Below, piece after piece: positions 1 through 8,668 of a stretch of DNA of 18,376 bases. Each line of letters starts with the position of its first letter. Within the stretch, counting starts at the first letter, position 1. The DNA is from Porphyromonadaceae bacterium. GTDB taxonomy: Bacteria; Bacteroidota; Bacteroidia; Bacteroidales; CAMTPD01. The stretch covers positions 39,167 through 57,542 of the forward strand of contig DLYT01000146.1 of NCBI GenBank assembly GCA_003447595.1, written 5' to 3'. A program made the translations under genes and the position numbers. Under the pieces are notes generated by a model, which did no database searches, was not told the DNA's origin, and saw only the letters and a program-made list of their open reading frames with translations.

Positions 1-291
1 TGTAAAGAAAAAAGCATCAATCAGTCGATTCGTTTTTTGAAAGATTGTGGCTTTACAGTGGTAGCTGCAAGCGAAAAAGGAGCAGAGCTATATACTGAAG
101 CAAGTATGCAAGGACCTATTGCTATTGTAATGGGAGCTGAAGATACAGGTGTATCTATGGAAAACATCCGTATTTGCGATAAAATTGTAACAATCCCTCA
201 ATTTGGAACAATTGGCTCATTAAACGTATCGGTAGCATCATCTATTTTGATCTACGAAGTAGTACGTCAGCGTATGCTTGAAAACAAGTAA
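1..291 (+). CDS. RNA 2'-O-methyltransferase, SpoU/TrmH (SPOUT) family, C-terminal part
   Basis: This is the 3' end of a gene that begins before the window; the frame is open from base 1, so the TTG at 37 is not its start. About 96 residues are visible. They carry the two C-terminal SPOUT knot motifs: IVMGAEDTGVS (motif 2) and IPQFGTIGSLNVSVASSILI (motif 3), the latter followed by YEVVRQR. These form the trefoil knot that binds S-adenosylmethionine in enzymes that methylate a ribose 2'-OH in rRNA or tRNA. The strong conservation of both motifs suggests a working enzyme. Whether it is RlmB-like (23S rRNA G2251) or a relative such as TrmH cannot be decided without the N-terminal part. A terminator hairpin follows at 317-361, so this is the last gene of its transcript. 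Confidence 0.9.
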   Translation, partial: CKEKSINQSIRFLKDCGFTVVAASEKGAELYTEASMQGPIAIVMGAEDTGVSMENIRICDKIVTIPQFGTIGSLNVSVASSILIYEVVRQRMLENK

Positions 292-316
292 GATTTAGTT
301 TTATATCATACCCTAT

Positions 317-364
317 AAAAGCATTCCTTAAGTAATTAACGTTACTTACGGGAATGCTTTTTTA
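317..364 (+). terminator. Rho-independent terminator after the rRNA methyltransferase gene
   Basis: AAAAGCATTCC (317-327) pairs with GGAATGCTTTT (351-361), and TAAGTAA (329-335) pairs with TTACTTA (342-348), giving a long hairpin with a T-rich 3' side (358-364). It lies 26 nt after the stop codon at 291. Confidence 0.85.
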
Positions 365-430
365 TTATAGACTTTTAGACTTTGTAATACTTTAATTTCA
401 AATAATTCATCATAAGATAATAATAGAACT

Positions 431-1198
431 ATGTCTGAGATTATTAATACAGAACAATCTTTTAACGAGAATATTCTTATTTCATTTTTTAAAAATATAG
501 AGCGACAAGGTCCCGGTAGTGACGATGAGACTCGTAAGGCACTACAATTTATTGTTCCTCTAAATCCAAACTCTACCATTCTTGATATTGGATGTGGAAC
601 AGGTCAACAAACAATGGTTTTAGCAAATACAACAACTGCGAAAATTATTGCAACTGATTTATCAATCGATTTGCTCCAGATTGTTACTGAACGGACAAGA
701 GTATTTGGAAGTCGTGTATCTACATTAGAAGCTTCTATGGATTCATTACCTTTAGCAGATAATCAGATTGATCTTATCTGGGCCGAAGGCAGCGCTTATA
801 TTTTAGGATTTGAGCAGGCATTACTATCTTGGTATAGATTGCTTAAGGTCGGTGGTATGATTGTAGTGAGTGAAATTTCATGGCTTACGGAGACACGTCC
901 ACAAGAGGTTGAAGATTTTTGGAAAACGAACTATCCAAGTATAAAAACTATTTCAGAGAATATCCAGATTCTGGGATCATGTGGATATAAAACAGATGCT
1001 CATTTTACAATTTCCGAAGAAGCTTGGACTCTTAATTATTATGATCATATCAAGGCTCAGATTCGGGAATATGAAGTAACGTATAAAGGGAACGAGCATG
1101 TTGATCAGTTTCTTCAGGCATTAAGAGATGAGATTGATATATATGATAGATATAAAAATTATTTTGGATATGTTTTTTATATAGGGACAAAAATATGA
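431..1198 (+). CDS. Class I SAM-dependent methyltransferase
   Basis: A 255-residue soluble protein with a Rossmann-type SAM-binding core. Motif I is ILDIGCGTGQQ (residues 50-60), followed by the acidic strand end IATDLS (D76) that usually contacts the SAM ribose. ASMDSLPLAD (101-110) and IDLIWAEGS (113-121) match the next two strands of the Methyltransf_11/25 fold. The segment RLLKVGGMIVVSEISW is the typical strand with the Lys-x-Gly-Gly turn. The substrate cannot be read from the sequence; the small-molecule methyltransferase layout is clear, but the C-terminal 100 residues are not diagnostic. The start at 431 fits the beginning of the conserved region. The gene stands alone between a terminator upstream and the ridA promoter downstream. 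I see no clean TAnnTTTG promoter upstream; the spacing-defective TAGACTTTG near 370 is the closest. Confidence 0.85.
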   Translation: MSEIINTEQSFNENILISFFKNIERQGPGSDDETRKALQFIVPLNPNSTILDIGCGTGQQTMVLANTTTAKIIATDLSIDLLQIVTERTRVFGSRVSTLEASMDSLPLADNQIDLIWAEGSAYILGFEQALLSWYRLLKVGGMIVVSEISWLTETRPQEVEDFWKTNYPSIKTISENIQILGSCGYKTDAHFTISEEAWTLNYYDHIKAQIREYEVTYKGNEHVDQFLQALRDEIDIYDRYKNYFGYVFYIGTKI

Positions 1199-1249
1199 GA
1201 CGCAAATTTCTTTTCTATATTTGAATATAGCTAATCATATACTTTCAGG

Positions 1250-1280
1250 TTGGGCTTTTAACTAAGAATATCTATATTTG
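1250..1280 (+). promoter_or_regulatory. Bacteroidota-type promoter of ridA
   Basis: TTG at 1250-1252, then 20 bp, then TATATTTG at 1273-1280, which matches the Bacteroides sigma-ABfr consensus TAnnTTTG. Transcription would start near 1287. The promoter decides the gene start: the TTG codon at 1278 lies inside the -7 box and cannot be the start. Confidence 0.7.
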
Positions 1281-1340
1281 CAAGAAATAATAATTTGTTA
1301 CATGGCAAATTATATAATGAAAATAAAAACACTAAACACG

Positions 1341-1724
1341 ATGAGAAAGACAATTTCTACAACTCAGGCTCCTGCAGCTATTGGACCATACAGCCAAGCA
1401 GTACAAGTTGGTAACACTTTATTTGCATCAGGACAATTAGGTATTGATCCGGCTACTGGCGATTTTGTTGCAGGTGGAGTAAAAGAACAAACAGAACAAG
1501 CTTTTGTTAATATCAATGCTATCCTTTCAGAAGCAGGCTTCTCTATCAACGATGTAGTTAAAACAACAGTGTTTCTAGCAGATATGGCTACATTCGCAGA
1601 AATGAACGAAGTTTATGCTTCTAAATTTGAAGGAACTTTCCCTGCACGTTCTGCTGTAGCAGTAAAAACACTACCAAAAAATGGTCTTGTAGAAATTGAG
1701 GTTATCGCAATCAAAGAAGCATAA
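1341..1724 (+). CDS. ridA: RidA family 2-iminobutanoate/2-iminopropanoate deaminase
   Basis: A 127-residue protein, the usual RidA length. RidA hydrolyses reactive enamine/imine products of PLP enzymes (for example 2-aminoacrylate from serine dehydratase) to keto acids, in the cytoplasm, as a homotrimer. The family signatures are all present: PAAIGPYSQA (11-20, with Tyr17), FASGQLGIDP (28-37), PARSAVAV (101-108, with the carboxylate-binding Arg103) and VEIEVIA (117-123, with Glu120). I chose the ATG at 1341 because MRKTISTTQAPAAIGPYSQA is the standard family N-terminus and because the promoter at 1250-1280 rules out longer versions; ATGs at 1302 and 1317 are in frame but would add atypical residues. 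The gene has its own promoter and terminator and so is monocistronic. Confidence 0.93.
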   Translation: MRKTISTTQAPAAIGPYSQAVQVGNTLFASGQLGIDPATGDFVAGGVKEQTEQAFVNINAILSEAGFSINDVVKTTVFLADMATFAEMNEVYASKFEGTFPARSAVAVKTLPKNGLVEIEVIAIKEA

Positions 1725-1742
1725 TCAACAATAATATCAGAT

Positions 1743-1783
1743 AAAAAGTCCCAACCTTGTTTTAAAGGTTGGGACTTTTTTTT
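1743..1783. terminator. Bidirectional terminator between convergent ridA and susD
   Basis: A perfect 15-bp stem, AAAAAGTCCCAACCT (1743-1757) against AGGTTGGGACTTTTT (1766-1780), with an 8-nt loop. The + strand ends in nine T (1775-1783) and the - strand in five, so it can serve both the rightward ridA and the leftward susCD transcript. Confidence 0.9.
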
Positions 1784-1852
1784 TGACTATCTATATCTTG
1801 ATTATTTTAAAGACATTTTCTGTTTTATATTTTATGAAACAATCAATCTTAA

Positions 1853-3445
1853 TTAATATCCTTCATTTTGACTAAGATTTGGATTGCGCTGTATCTCATT
1901 ATCTGAAATAGGCCACAATAAATTAGCTTCATTATAAATACTACCCCATGGATTTTTTGCACCAATAACATTGATAAAAGATACAAAACCTTTATTATTA
2001 GAATCTGTTTTTGGGTATTTACGAGTACGTTGGATATCCCACCAAACTTTGTTTTCAAGAGGAAATTCACGTAGACGTTCACTCCATATTTCCTCTATAA
2101 AGTCTTCCGTATTCATCGCTATCAGGCTATTGGTAATTTCCTGCTTAGTCTCATTTAGAGATGCTCTAGCTTTTACCTGTGCTAAATATTCAGCAGCTTC
2201 AGCAGTGACACCTTCTGTTTTAGCAATAGCTTCAGCAGCGATCAATAAGACCTCAGGATATCGGTAGACTACAACGTCTTTTCCAGAACGACCAGTTTGA
2301 AGCATTGCTTCTTCATTATACCATATATAAGGTGATGTTATGAAATTTTCAGTTATTTCTTTGTCATTCTTTGTATAAGTGAACGATGAGTGGAAAAACT
2401 GTTTTTCTTGAATGCGAAGGTCTGACTTCGGATTATAAATATTCAAAAATTCATCAACAGGTCTGTATGCATTGCACGTTATTGAATATTTAAATACACC
2501 CCATGTTGCAGCTTTGTTAGGAAAGGAATATGTAGGTCTCCAACCTGCACTAGCTATTGTTGCATCATACTCTATTGAGTATATATATTCATTAGAATCA
2601 TCTGTTGTTCTAATTGTGTTATAAGCAGTAGTTTCTGGAGTATTGCCATTTTCAATCAATGCATATTTTCCACTGTTAATCACCTCACGAGCAACTGCGG
2701 CAGCGTTAGCATAATTGTTTTCTTGCAAAGGATAACCACTTAGATTTAAATAAACATTCGCAAGTAATGTTTGTACTGTTCCTTTCGAAATTTTGAATCC
2801 ATTTTTAGTAAATGCCTCATCTTTTAGTTCTCCGTTTTCAACGGAAAAGATCAAGTCCTCAATAATTAACTTATAGATATTTGATGAAGGTTCACGTGCA
2901 ACATACAAATTATCTAGAGATTCATATGGGTCAGTAATTAATGGGACATCACCAAAAAACTTAACTAGATGAAAGTAATTCATAGCTCTAAAGAATCGAG
3001 CTGTTGCTAGTAATTGATTTTTTTCGGTGTCGCTTAATCCTGGTGTTCTTGCAATATTTTTGATTGCGAAATTCGCTCTTGAAATTGCTCGATAACATGG
3101 GTCCCATACACCATCCATTACACCAGCAGAATTTTTGGAAGTTAAATTAAGATTCTGACAATACAAGATCACGACTTCTTGACCTTTATATTCATTATCA
3201 AAGAAACCAGATAAGTATCCATCAAGCATAATTGTAGGTCCCATATATGCACTTCCTGCGTTGTAGAATTCTGGGACTCCGGTGCGATATAGCGAATTTA
3301 CAGCACTATAGGCATGTTGAGCAGATGAAAAGAATTGATCTGTGTTCATCTCACTTTTAGGTTTTTCTTCTAGGAAATCATTACATGAAATAAATCCGGA
3401 AAGAAGCACTAACCCTGTATATCTGAAAATATTTTGAAAGATCAT
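1853..3445 (-). CDS. SusD/RagB-family outer-membrane nutrient-binding lipoprotein
   Basis: A 530-residue protein, usual SusD length. It starts with a lipoprotein signal peptide whose lipobox FISC places the lipidated Cys at residue 21, followed by NDFLEEKPKSEM, the typical SusD N-terminus (the first SusD strand motif is DFLxxxP). The N-terminal TPR-like region includes LLATARFFRAMNYFHLVKFF, a hallmark of the family, and DVPLITDP. The C-terminal SusD domain contains RYPEVLLIAAEAIA (about 400-413) and WSERLREFPLENKVWWDIQR. SusD proteins form a lid on the partner SusC barrel at the cell surface and bind the oligosaccharide or peptide to be imported. The gene begins 17 nt after the susC stop, so the two are co-transcribed. 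The substrate cannot be predicted from sequence alone. Confidence 0.95.
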   Translation of the reverse strand: MIFQNIFRYTGLVLLSGFISCNDFLEEKPKSEMNTDQFFSSAQHAYSAVNSLYRTGVPEFYNAGSAYMGPTIMLDGYLSGFFDNEYKGQEVVILYCQNLNLTSKNSAGVMDGVWDPCYRAISRANFAIKNIARTPGLSDTEKNQLLATARFFRAMNYFHLVKFFGDVPLITDPYESLDNLYVAREPSSNIYKLIIEDLIFSVENGELKDEAFTKNGFKISKGTVQTLLANVYLNLSGYPLQENNYANAAAVAREVINSGKYALIENGNTPETTAYNTIRTTDDSNEYIYSIEYDATIASAGWRPTYSFPNKAATWGVFKYSITCNAYRPVDEFLNIYNPKSDLRIQEKQFFHSSFTYTKNDKEITENFITSPYIWYNEEAMLQTGRSGKDVVVYRYPEVLLIAAEAIAKTEGVTAEAAEYLAQVKARASLNETKQEITNSLIAMNTEDFIEEIWSERLREFPLENKVWWDIQRTRKYPKTDSNNKGFVSFINVIGAKNPWGSIYNEANLLWPISDNEIQRNPNLSQNEGY

Positions 3446-3462
3446 ATGAATCGATTTATGAA

Positions 3463-6400
3463 TTAGAATGTAATATTCAAGCCTAATGTAAATGTTCGAG
3501 GTTTAGGATACTGGAAGAAAAACATATTTTGCCCCCATTGATCTCCACCGTACGAACTACCTTCGGGATCAAATCCTTTGAAATCTTTAGAATGAATCAC
3601 GAACGCATTATTTATACTGAAGTAAATACGTAATGCATCGAGTTTTATTCTATCCAATGTAACTCGATCAAATGTATATCCTAATTGTATTAAGTTTGCA
3701 CGAAGATATGATCCATTGCATACCCAATGCGAATCAAGCTCAGAGCTTTGGCCTGTAAGTGGAGCATTACGAACAGCTTGGATCATTGTGTTAGGATTTT
3801 GAGGAGACCAAGCTTCTGTTAATATGGTGCTTAAGCCGTTAGCGTATCCAAAACGATCCTCTACAGAGTGCATATATTGTTGTAGAATATCAACTCCCCA
3901 AGCATATTGTAAGTCGAAAGTCAGATCGAAGTTTTTATAGGAAAATTTATTCGAAAAGCTGCCTGTTACATCAGGAAGCCCCTTGCCCAGAAATTTTTTA
4001 TCTTTTGATCGTTTAGCTTCTCCTGGTTTGGCTCCTACTTTTGCTGCTTCTTCAGCTTCATCTACGCTCCAAATACCTAAGCGTTCGTAGCCATAAAAAG
4101 AGCTAAGAGGTTGTCCAACGGATAAGCGTATTTGACTTCCAGAAACCCACCATGGTCCAGGTTCAATGTCCTCGTTATTGGCTCCAAGTTTTACGACCTC
4201 ATTTTTGTTCCAGTTGAGATTGATTGTAGAACTCCATCTAAAATCTTTTGTTTGTACATTCACTGTGTTAAGCATAAACTCAAGACCTTGATTCTTTACA
4301 CTGCCGATGTTATCAATTACCGATGAGAATCCGGTGCTATGCGGAACAGGTCTATTAAGTAATAGATCTTTTGTAAGTTTGTGATAATATGATGTCTCGA
4401 AATTAACCCGATTAGCAAACATATTGATGTTAAAACCAATATCGAACTGTTCAGTTTTCTCCCATTTTAAATCAGGGTTTGGTAAGCGTGTAACATAGCT
4501 GCTTGGTTGTCTATTTCCGTTTTGTAATATAGTTCCAGATGCAATTGTTGCTAGCGATCTGTATACACCGATTTCACTATTCCCTGTAACACCATAGCTA
4601 GTATGTAATTTTAGTTGATCTATCCAAGTAGCATTCTTCATGAATGATTCGTTTGAGATGATCCAACCTAATCCTATTGAAGGAAAGAATGCATACTTGT
4701 TGTTTTTTCCAAATTTAGAGGAACCATCAACTCTAGCTGTAACAGTGGCTAAATAGCGATCATTATATGTATAACCAGCTCGTAAAAAATAAGAGTTCAT
4801 AGCCCATTTGTCGTACCATGAGCTAGGAGATGAAGGAGAGGTACCTGCACCAATGTTATCATAGCCAAAGAAATCGTCAGCAAATCCTTCACTTTGTGTA
4901 CTATTTCCTGTAGATGTACGAGCTTGCCAAGACATTCCTAATACACCATTGAGACGATGTTTTCCAAACACATTATTGTAAGTTAAGAAGGTTTCCTCTT
5001 GCCAATAGAGCCAATCATTATTACTGATATACGCTCTCCCGTTGGGTGCTGAGATATTTATTAAGTCCTTAGGGCTATATTCCTTAGTTGTATTTAAGTG
5101 TCCATCTACACCAATCTGGGTTCTTAACTCAAGTGATGGGAGTATATGAAAAGTTAAAGCTGCATTACCAAAGATTTGAGTTCTATATCGATTGCGTTTT
5201 TGTGTTTCGAGCACATGCACTGGATTTGCCATTGCCTCAAAACCAAATTCGTCTGTTGATGAAAATGAATTTGACCAAACTCCATCAGGAAACTTAACAG
5301 GAAAGATAGGTGGCATTTCAATCATAGTACGACGTGCTACTTGTCCTCCCCCTGTTTCCTCTGCTTCATTAGCCCAGGTATGATTAACCAATACATTTAC
5401 TCCAGTAGAAAGCCACTTCATAGGTTTTGCGTCAAAAGCCATTTTAGCATTGATCCGCTTCATCCAAGAATTAAGCATAATGCCTTGTTCGTCAGTAAAG
5501 TTCAAAAATGCACCCATGGATGTATTTTTTCCACCGTGAAGAATATTTAGTTGATGGTTTTGAGAGAAAGCAGTACGTGTTGCTTCATCTTGCCAATTTG
5601 TATTGTATAGAGGATTCCCATTTGCATCAAACAAGTTTCTGTCATTTAATAGTAATTCTGCTTGTTTACCATAATATGTATTTGCATTTTGGTAACTGGT
5701 GCGCATAGCCTCCATGAATTGATTAGAGTCCATAACATCCATTGTACTTGCTCTATGCGATAGACTTACATATCCATTATATGAAACAGTCGACCCTTCT
5801 TTCTTATTTCCACGTTTAGTTGTTACGAGGATTACACCATTAGCACCACGAGCACCATAAATAGCAGTAGATGATGCATCTTTTAGCACCTCCATTCGTT
5901 CAATATCATTCGGGTTTAAATATTGAAACTCTTCCATTACCACTCCATCAACAACATATAAAGGGTTTGATGAAGAATTAATAGTTCCGATACCACGAAT
6001 AATTACACGGGTATTTCCTCCGGGTTGTCCGGAATTTGTAAAGATGTTAACACCTGCAGCCTTGCCTTTTAGACCATCGAGTGCATTAAATGCCGGAGTC
6101 TTTAATATATCTTCCGCAGTGGCTACTGAAATAGAGCCAGTAACGTCAGACTTTCGTTGTGTACCATAACCTACAACAACGACTTCGTCCAAGTTTTCGG
6201 TGTCTTCAGCTAAGACAACAATTAGAGGTCTCCCAGCTTGAGCAGTTACATTTTGTGATTGATATCCAATATATGAAACTTGTAGTGTAGTGCCAGGTGT
6301 AGTTTGAATCTCAAAATTTCCATCAAAATCGGTAATTGTACCATCGGTTGTTCCTAAGGCTTTCACGTTGGCTCCGATTACAGGTTCCCCATTTGAGTCT

Positions 6401-6618
6401 TTGACATTTCCTTTAATGGCTTGTTTCTGTCGTTGTGTTTGCTCTAGACTTATTGGGTTTAAATGATCTGTTTCCAAGGCGAAGGCCGAGGGGCTGGTAG
6501 ATAATAACACAATAGAAGAAAAGCACAATATTTCTTTTCGATTAGAAATTAAGAGTTGTGCGTACGAACTTCTTAGAAATTTGGTTTTGTTCATAATTTC
6601 ATGGTGTTTAGAATACAC
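3463..6618 (-). CDS. SusC/RagA-family TonB-dependent outer-membrane transporter
   Basis: A 1051-residue TonB-linked receptor of SusC type. In order it has a signal peptide (hydrophobic stretch about 30-47, ending SAFA), a CarboxypepD_reg-like domain (from about 67: IKGNVKDSNGEPVIGANV, then TDGTITDFDGNFEI), the SusC TonB-box region LDEVVVVGYG (143-152), a plug domain (about 153-270; VYVVDGV-type strand, IERMEVLKDASSTAIYGARG) and a C-terminal 22-strand barrel ending in TFTLGLNITF with a terminal Phe. SusC barrels import the ligand captured by SusD using TonB energy. An in-frame ATG at residue 9 (6594) gives a more usual N-terminus MNKTKF and may be the true start. No ECF sigma/anti-sigma pair, hybrid two-component regulator or glycoside hydrolase adjoins it. 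I could not find a clean promoter upstream. Confidence 0.95.
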   Translation of the reverse strand: MYSKHHEIMNKTKFLRSSYAQLLISNRKEILCFSSIVLLSTSPSAFALETDHLNPISLEQTQRQKQAIKGNVKDSNGEPVIGANVKALGTTDGTITDFDGNFEIQTTPGTTLQVSYIGYQSQNVTAQAGRPLIVVLAEDTENLDEVVVVGYGTQRKSDVTGSISVATAEDILKTPAFNALDGLKGKAAGVNIFTNSGQPGGNTRVIIRGIGTINSSSNPLYVVDGVVMEEFQYLNPNDIERMEVLKDASSTAIYGARGANGVILVTTKRGNKKEGSTVSYNGYVSLSHRASTMDVMDSNQFMEAMRTSYQNANTYYGKQAELLLNDRNLFDANGNPLYNTNWQDEATRTAFSQNHQLNILHGGKNTSMGAFLNFTDEQGIMLNSWMKRINAKMAFDAKPMKWLSTGVNVLVNHTWANEAEETGGGQVARRTMIEMPPIFPVKFPDGVWSNSFSSTDEFGFEAMANPVHVLETQKRNRYRTQIFGNAALTFHILPSLELRTQIGVDGHLNTTKEYSPKDLINISAPNGRAYISNNDWLYWQEETFLTYNNVFGKHRLNGVLGMSWQARTSTGNSTQSEGFADDFFGYDNIGAGTSPSSPSSWYDKWAMNSYFLRAGYTYNDRYLATVTARVDGSSKFGKNNKYAFFPSIGLGWIISNESFMKNATWIDQLKLHTSYGVTGNSEIGVYRSLATIASGTILQNGNRQPSSYVTRLPNPDLKWEKTEQFDIGFNINMFANRVNFETSYYHKLTKDLLLNRPVPHSTGFSSVIDNIGSVKNQGLEFMLNTVNVQTKDFRWSSTINLNWNKNEVVKLGANNEDIEPGPWWVSGSQIRLSVGQPLSSFYGYERLGIWSVDEAEEAAKVGAKPGEAKRSKDKKFLGKGLPDVTGSFSNKFSYKNFDLTFDLQYAWGVDILQQYMHSVEDRFGYANGLSTILTEAWSPQNPNTMIQAVRNAPLTGQSSELDSHWVCNGSYLRANLIQLGYTFDRVTLDRIKLDALRIYFSINNAFVIHSKDFKGFDPEGSSYGGDQWGQNMFFFQYPKPRTFTLGLNITF

Positions 6619-6777
6619 ATGTTAATATGTGGTTGGTTTTATTAAGCTCTGTCTTAATTACAAAAGCAAAATAATAGATTGATAATGTTAAAGCGGTTGT
6701 GTAATGTAACTAAAATATTGTATAATCTTATTAAGTAGTAGATGATGATGAGATTGATTGAATATTTTTATTAAAAA

Positions 6778-6818
6778 AATATTTCACCATAAACACAAAA
6801 TATTTATGGTGAAATATT
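6778..6818 (-). terminator. Terminator of the muramidase-amidohydrolase-DUF5675 operon
   Basis: A perfect 16-bp inverted repeat, 6778-6793 against 6803-6818 (core TTTCACCATAAA / TTTATGGTGAAA), with a 9-nt loop. On the - strand it is followed by a run of seven T (reverse complement of 6773-6779). It lies 35 nt after the DUF5675 stop and isolates this operon from the leftward susCD genes. Confidence 0.88.
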
Positions 6819-6852
6819 ATCCTGAATTCAACTTTCTAATACTTGATACTTT

Positions 6853-7305
6853 TTATTTAATAGTAAGAACAAGATCTGTTGCAGAATTCAGTCTTTTCAT
6901 AAGATCTTTAAATGCATTACTAGAATTAATAAGTCCTCCCATGTTATTACTCGTTCCCACCAGAATACAACCCGAAGTATTCTTGGGAGAATTGCCGACA
7001 TGAATTAATACAGCTTCAAAACCTTTTACATTGTTGAGACGAGGTATTTTCCCATCGCAGCATTGAGCCCAATCCCTATCTTTAAATTTAGGGCTCACCT
7101 TGTTGAGATCTATTGTGTAAGTCCCTGTAGGAATGGCGGTATTATTCTTTACTTTTATTTTTTTGATTTCTAATAAATCCATATTATCATCTAAACCCCG
7201 ATCAGGATCCTCTAATGTATCGCAGTAATATATGCCGTCAATATATAATTTGCCGAGAGTATATGTCGCTTCTTTTTGAATCCGTTCAAGTAATAGTTGT
7301 TTCAT
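6853..7305 (-). CDS. DUF5675 family protein
   Basis: A 150-residue soluble protein without signal peptide. The recognisable features are the N-terminal ERIQKEATYTLGKLYIDG, then TLEDPDRGL (30-38), IPTGTYTIDL (58-67), IPRLNNVKGFEAVLIHVGN (87-105) and TSGCILVG (110-117). This order matches DUF5675, a family seen in phage-like and mobile regions of Bacteroidota (established family knowledge, recalled without a search). The His102-x-Gly...Ser111-Gly112-Cys113 arrangement resembles the HxG...SxGC catalytic layout of L,D-transpeptidases, so a role in peptidoglycan chemistry is possible, but this is inference. The gene is last in a three-gene leftward operon, starting 11 nt after the amidohydrolase stop and ending before a strong terminator. 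Confidence 0.75.
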   Translation of the reverse strand: MKQLLLERIQKEATYTLGKLYIDGIYYCDTLEDPDRGLDDNMDLLEIKKIKVKNNTAIPTGTYTIDLNKVSPKFKDRDWAQCCDGKIPRLNNVKGFEAVLIHVGNSPKNTSGCILVGTSNNMGGLINSSNAFKDLMKRLNSATDLVLTIK

Positions 7306-7316
7306 ACATCTTAAAA

Positions 7317-8624
7317 TTATAGTTTTAGAAATCGAGCCGGATTTATTTGTTTCAGTCGTTGTAATGTGTTTGAATCATTTTGAAAGACTTCATCAAAGTT
7401 GCTTAGATGAGTTTGTAGGTTTTCACTTAGCATACTAAGCCAGAAGTCTGTTCCAAACATTACTCGATCGGTAACCTTCAGACTAAACTCACAATTTTTA
7501 TCTCCCTCATTTGCAATCTCCCAGAGTTTTTGTAGAGTTTCTTTATCAGTTCTGCATGAAACATCAGTATATAAGGTTTCATACTTTTGCATCATTAGTA
7601 CAATTAAATATGTCCATTCATAGCGAAGATTCATATCATTCGTCGTTCTTGCACCCATATGTGCTAAGTTCAGAATTAAGCCTTTGTTTTTTTCTAATAC
7701 TTCATTCCACAATGCAGGATGATTAAGGGCATATGCACGCTCTTCAATGCCATCAACTCCCGTTAGTTTCATTTTAAATTGAATGTGTTTGTTTCCGTAT
7801 TCAATTTTTCCGTTGTGAAAATATGCACCTTTTATGTCAAGACTGTTTTCAGCAGTAGCAACTCCACCATACGAGCAGTGAGCAGTAATAGGAATCTGAT
7901 GTTCGATGCAATATTTATAGACATTCTCCAAGCGTGGATCTAGCGGAGAATAACCATTGGGGCAATATAATTTCACCCCGCAAAAACCATCTCGCTCAAT
8001 GGCAGTAACCATTCTTTCATAAATGTCGGGGCGTCTAGGATCTACAGCAATAAAAGGCATAATAGTATGGGGATTATTTAGCTTCAGTTGCACAAGCTGA
8101 TTGTATTGATCATCAAATGTGTCTTTTTTGAAACTAAAGAATCCGAATGCTTTTTCTTTGTTCGAATCTAGATCATAATTTCTACTCGTGTTCTTTATAA
8201 TCGTTTTATAAAAATCAATCTTGTCATCCAAAATAGGATCTTTAGAAAGCGTAAAGTTATTACTTTCTAGAGATTTTTCATTTTGCATAGAATTGATCTC
8301 ATCCTGTATAGTTTGAACTAATTCCTTTATCGTTGCTTGAGCTTCACTTGACTCAGCAGCATATTTAAGGTCAAACATCAATGGAGCAAAGATTGTGTTT
8401 GGTTCGTACTTCTCTAGATACTTTAATACGGCACTAGATTTCTGAAATAATAAGAATAAGAGTTTCAATTTATTGGCAGGCTCTTTGGCTGAGCCTTTAC
8501 GTTCAATTGTATTAGTAGTCTTGAAATCTCTAGTGTGAATGATGCTAAGAGCAAGATCCCATAAAATTCTAAAACTTGCAATTTCACTATTAAATAAGTG
8601 ACAATGCACATCTATATTTTTCAT
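7317..8624 (-). CDS. Amidohydrolase-2-type metal-dependent hydrolase
   Basis: A 435-residue cytoplasmic TIM-barrel protein of the amidohydrolase superfamily. Visible metal and active-site motifs in order are DVHCHLF (His7 and His9), GVKLYCP (Lys218 at the end of a strand), ITAHCSYGG (His249), LNLAHMGA (His322) and MFGTDFW (Asp393). This full set suggests an active metalloenzyme that cleaves C-N, C-O or C-C bonds in a small molecule; the reaction cannot be specified. It is longer than common members (about 280-350 residues) because of a charged, probably helical stretch at about 85-165 between the first and second barrel strands. It sits in the middle of a leftward operon, 44 nt after a muramidase gene and 11 nt before a DUF5675 gene. 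That context suggests a substrate derived from the cell wall, but this is inference. Confidence 0.8.
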   Translation of the reverse strand: MKNIDVHCHLFNSEIASFRILWDLALSIIHTRDFKTTNTIERKGSAKEPANKLKLLFLLFQKSSAVLKYLEKYEPNTIFAPLMFDLKYAAESSEAQATIKELVQTIQDEINSMQNEKSLESNNFTLSKDPILDDKIDFYKTIIKNTSRNYDLDSNKEKAFGFFSFKKDTFDDQYNQLVQLKLNNPHTIMPFIAVDPRRPDIYERMVTAIERDGFCGVKLYCPNGYSPLDPRLENVYKYCIEHQIPITAHCSYGGVATAENSLDIKGAYFHNGKIEYGNKHIQFKMKLTGVDGIEERAYALNHPALWNEVLEKNKGLILNLAHMGARTTNDMNLRYEWTYLIVLMMQKYETLYTDVSCRTDKETLQKLWEIANEGDKNCEFSLKVTDRVMFGTDFWLSMLSENLQTHLSNFDEVFQNDSNTLQRLKQINPARFLKL

Positions 8625-8668
8625 ATATAATCATTTATTGTGTGTAATTAAATGCGCTAATATCTAGC

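Noticed and set aside
1278..1340. In-frame upstream extension of ridA from a TTG at 1278 (and ATGs at 1302, 1317)
   Set aside because: The TTG lies within the -7 box of the promoter, and the family N-terminus begins at the ATG at 1341.
4132..5708. Several rightward open frames of 60-70 codons opposite the susC gene
   Set aside because: They lie fully antisense to a well-supported TonB-dependent receptor and their translations resemble no protein.
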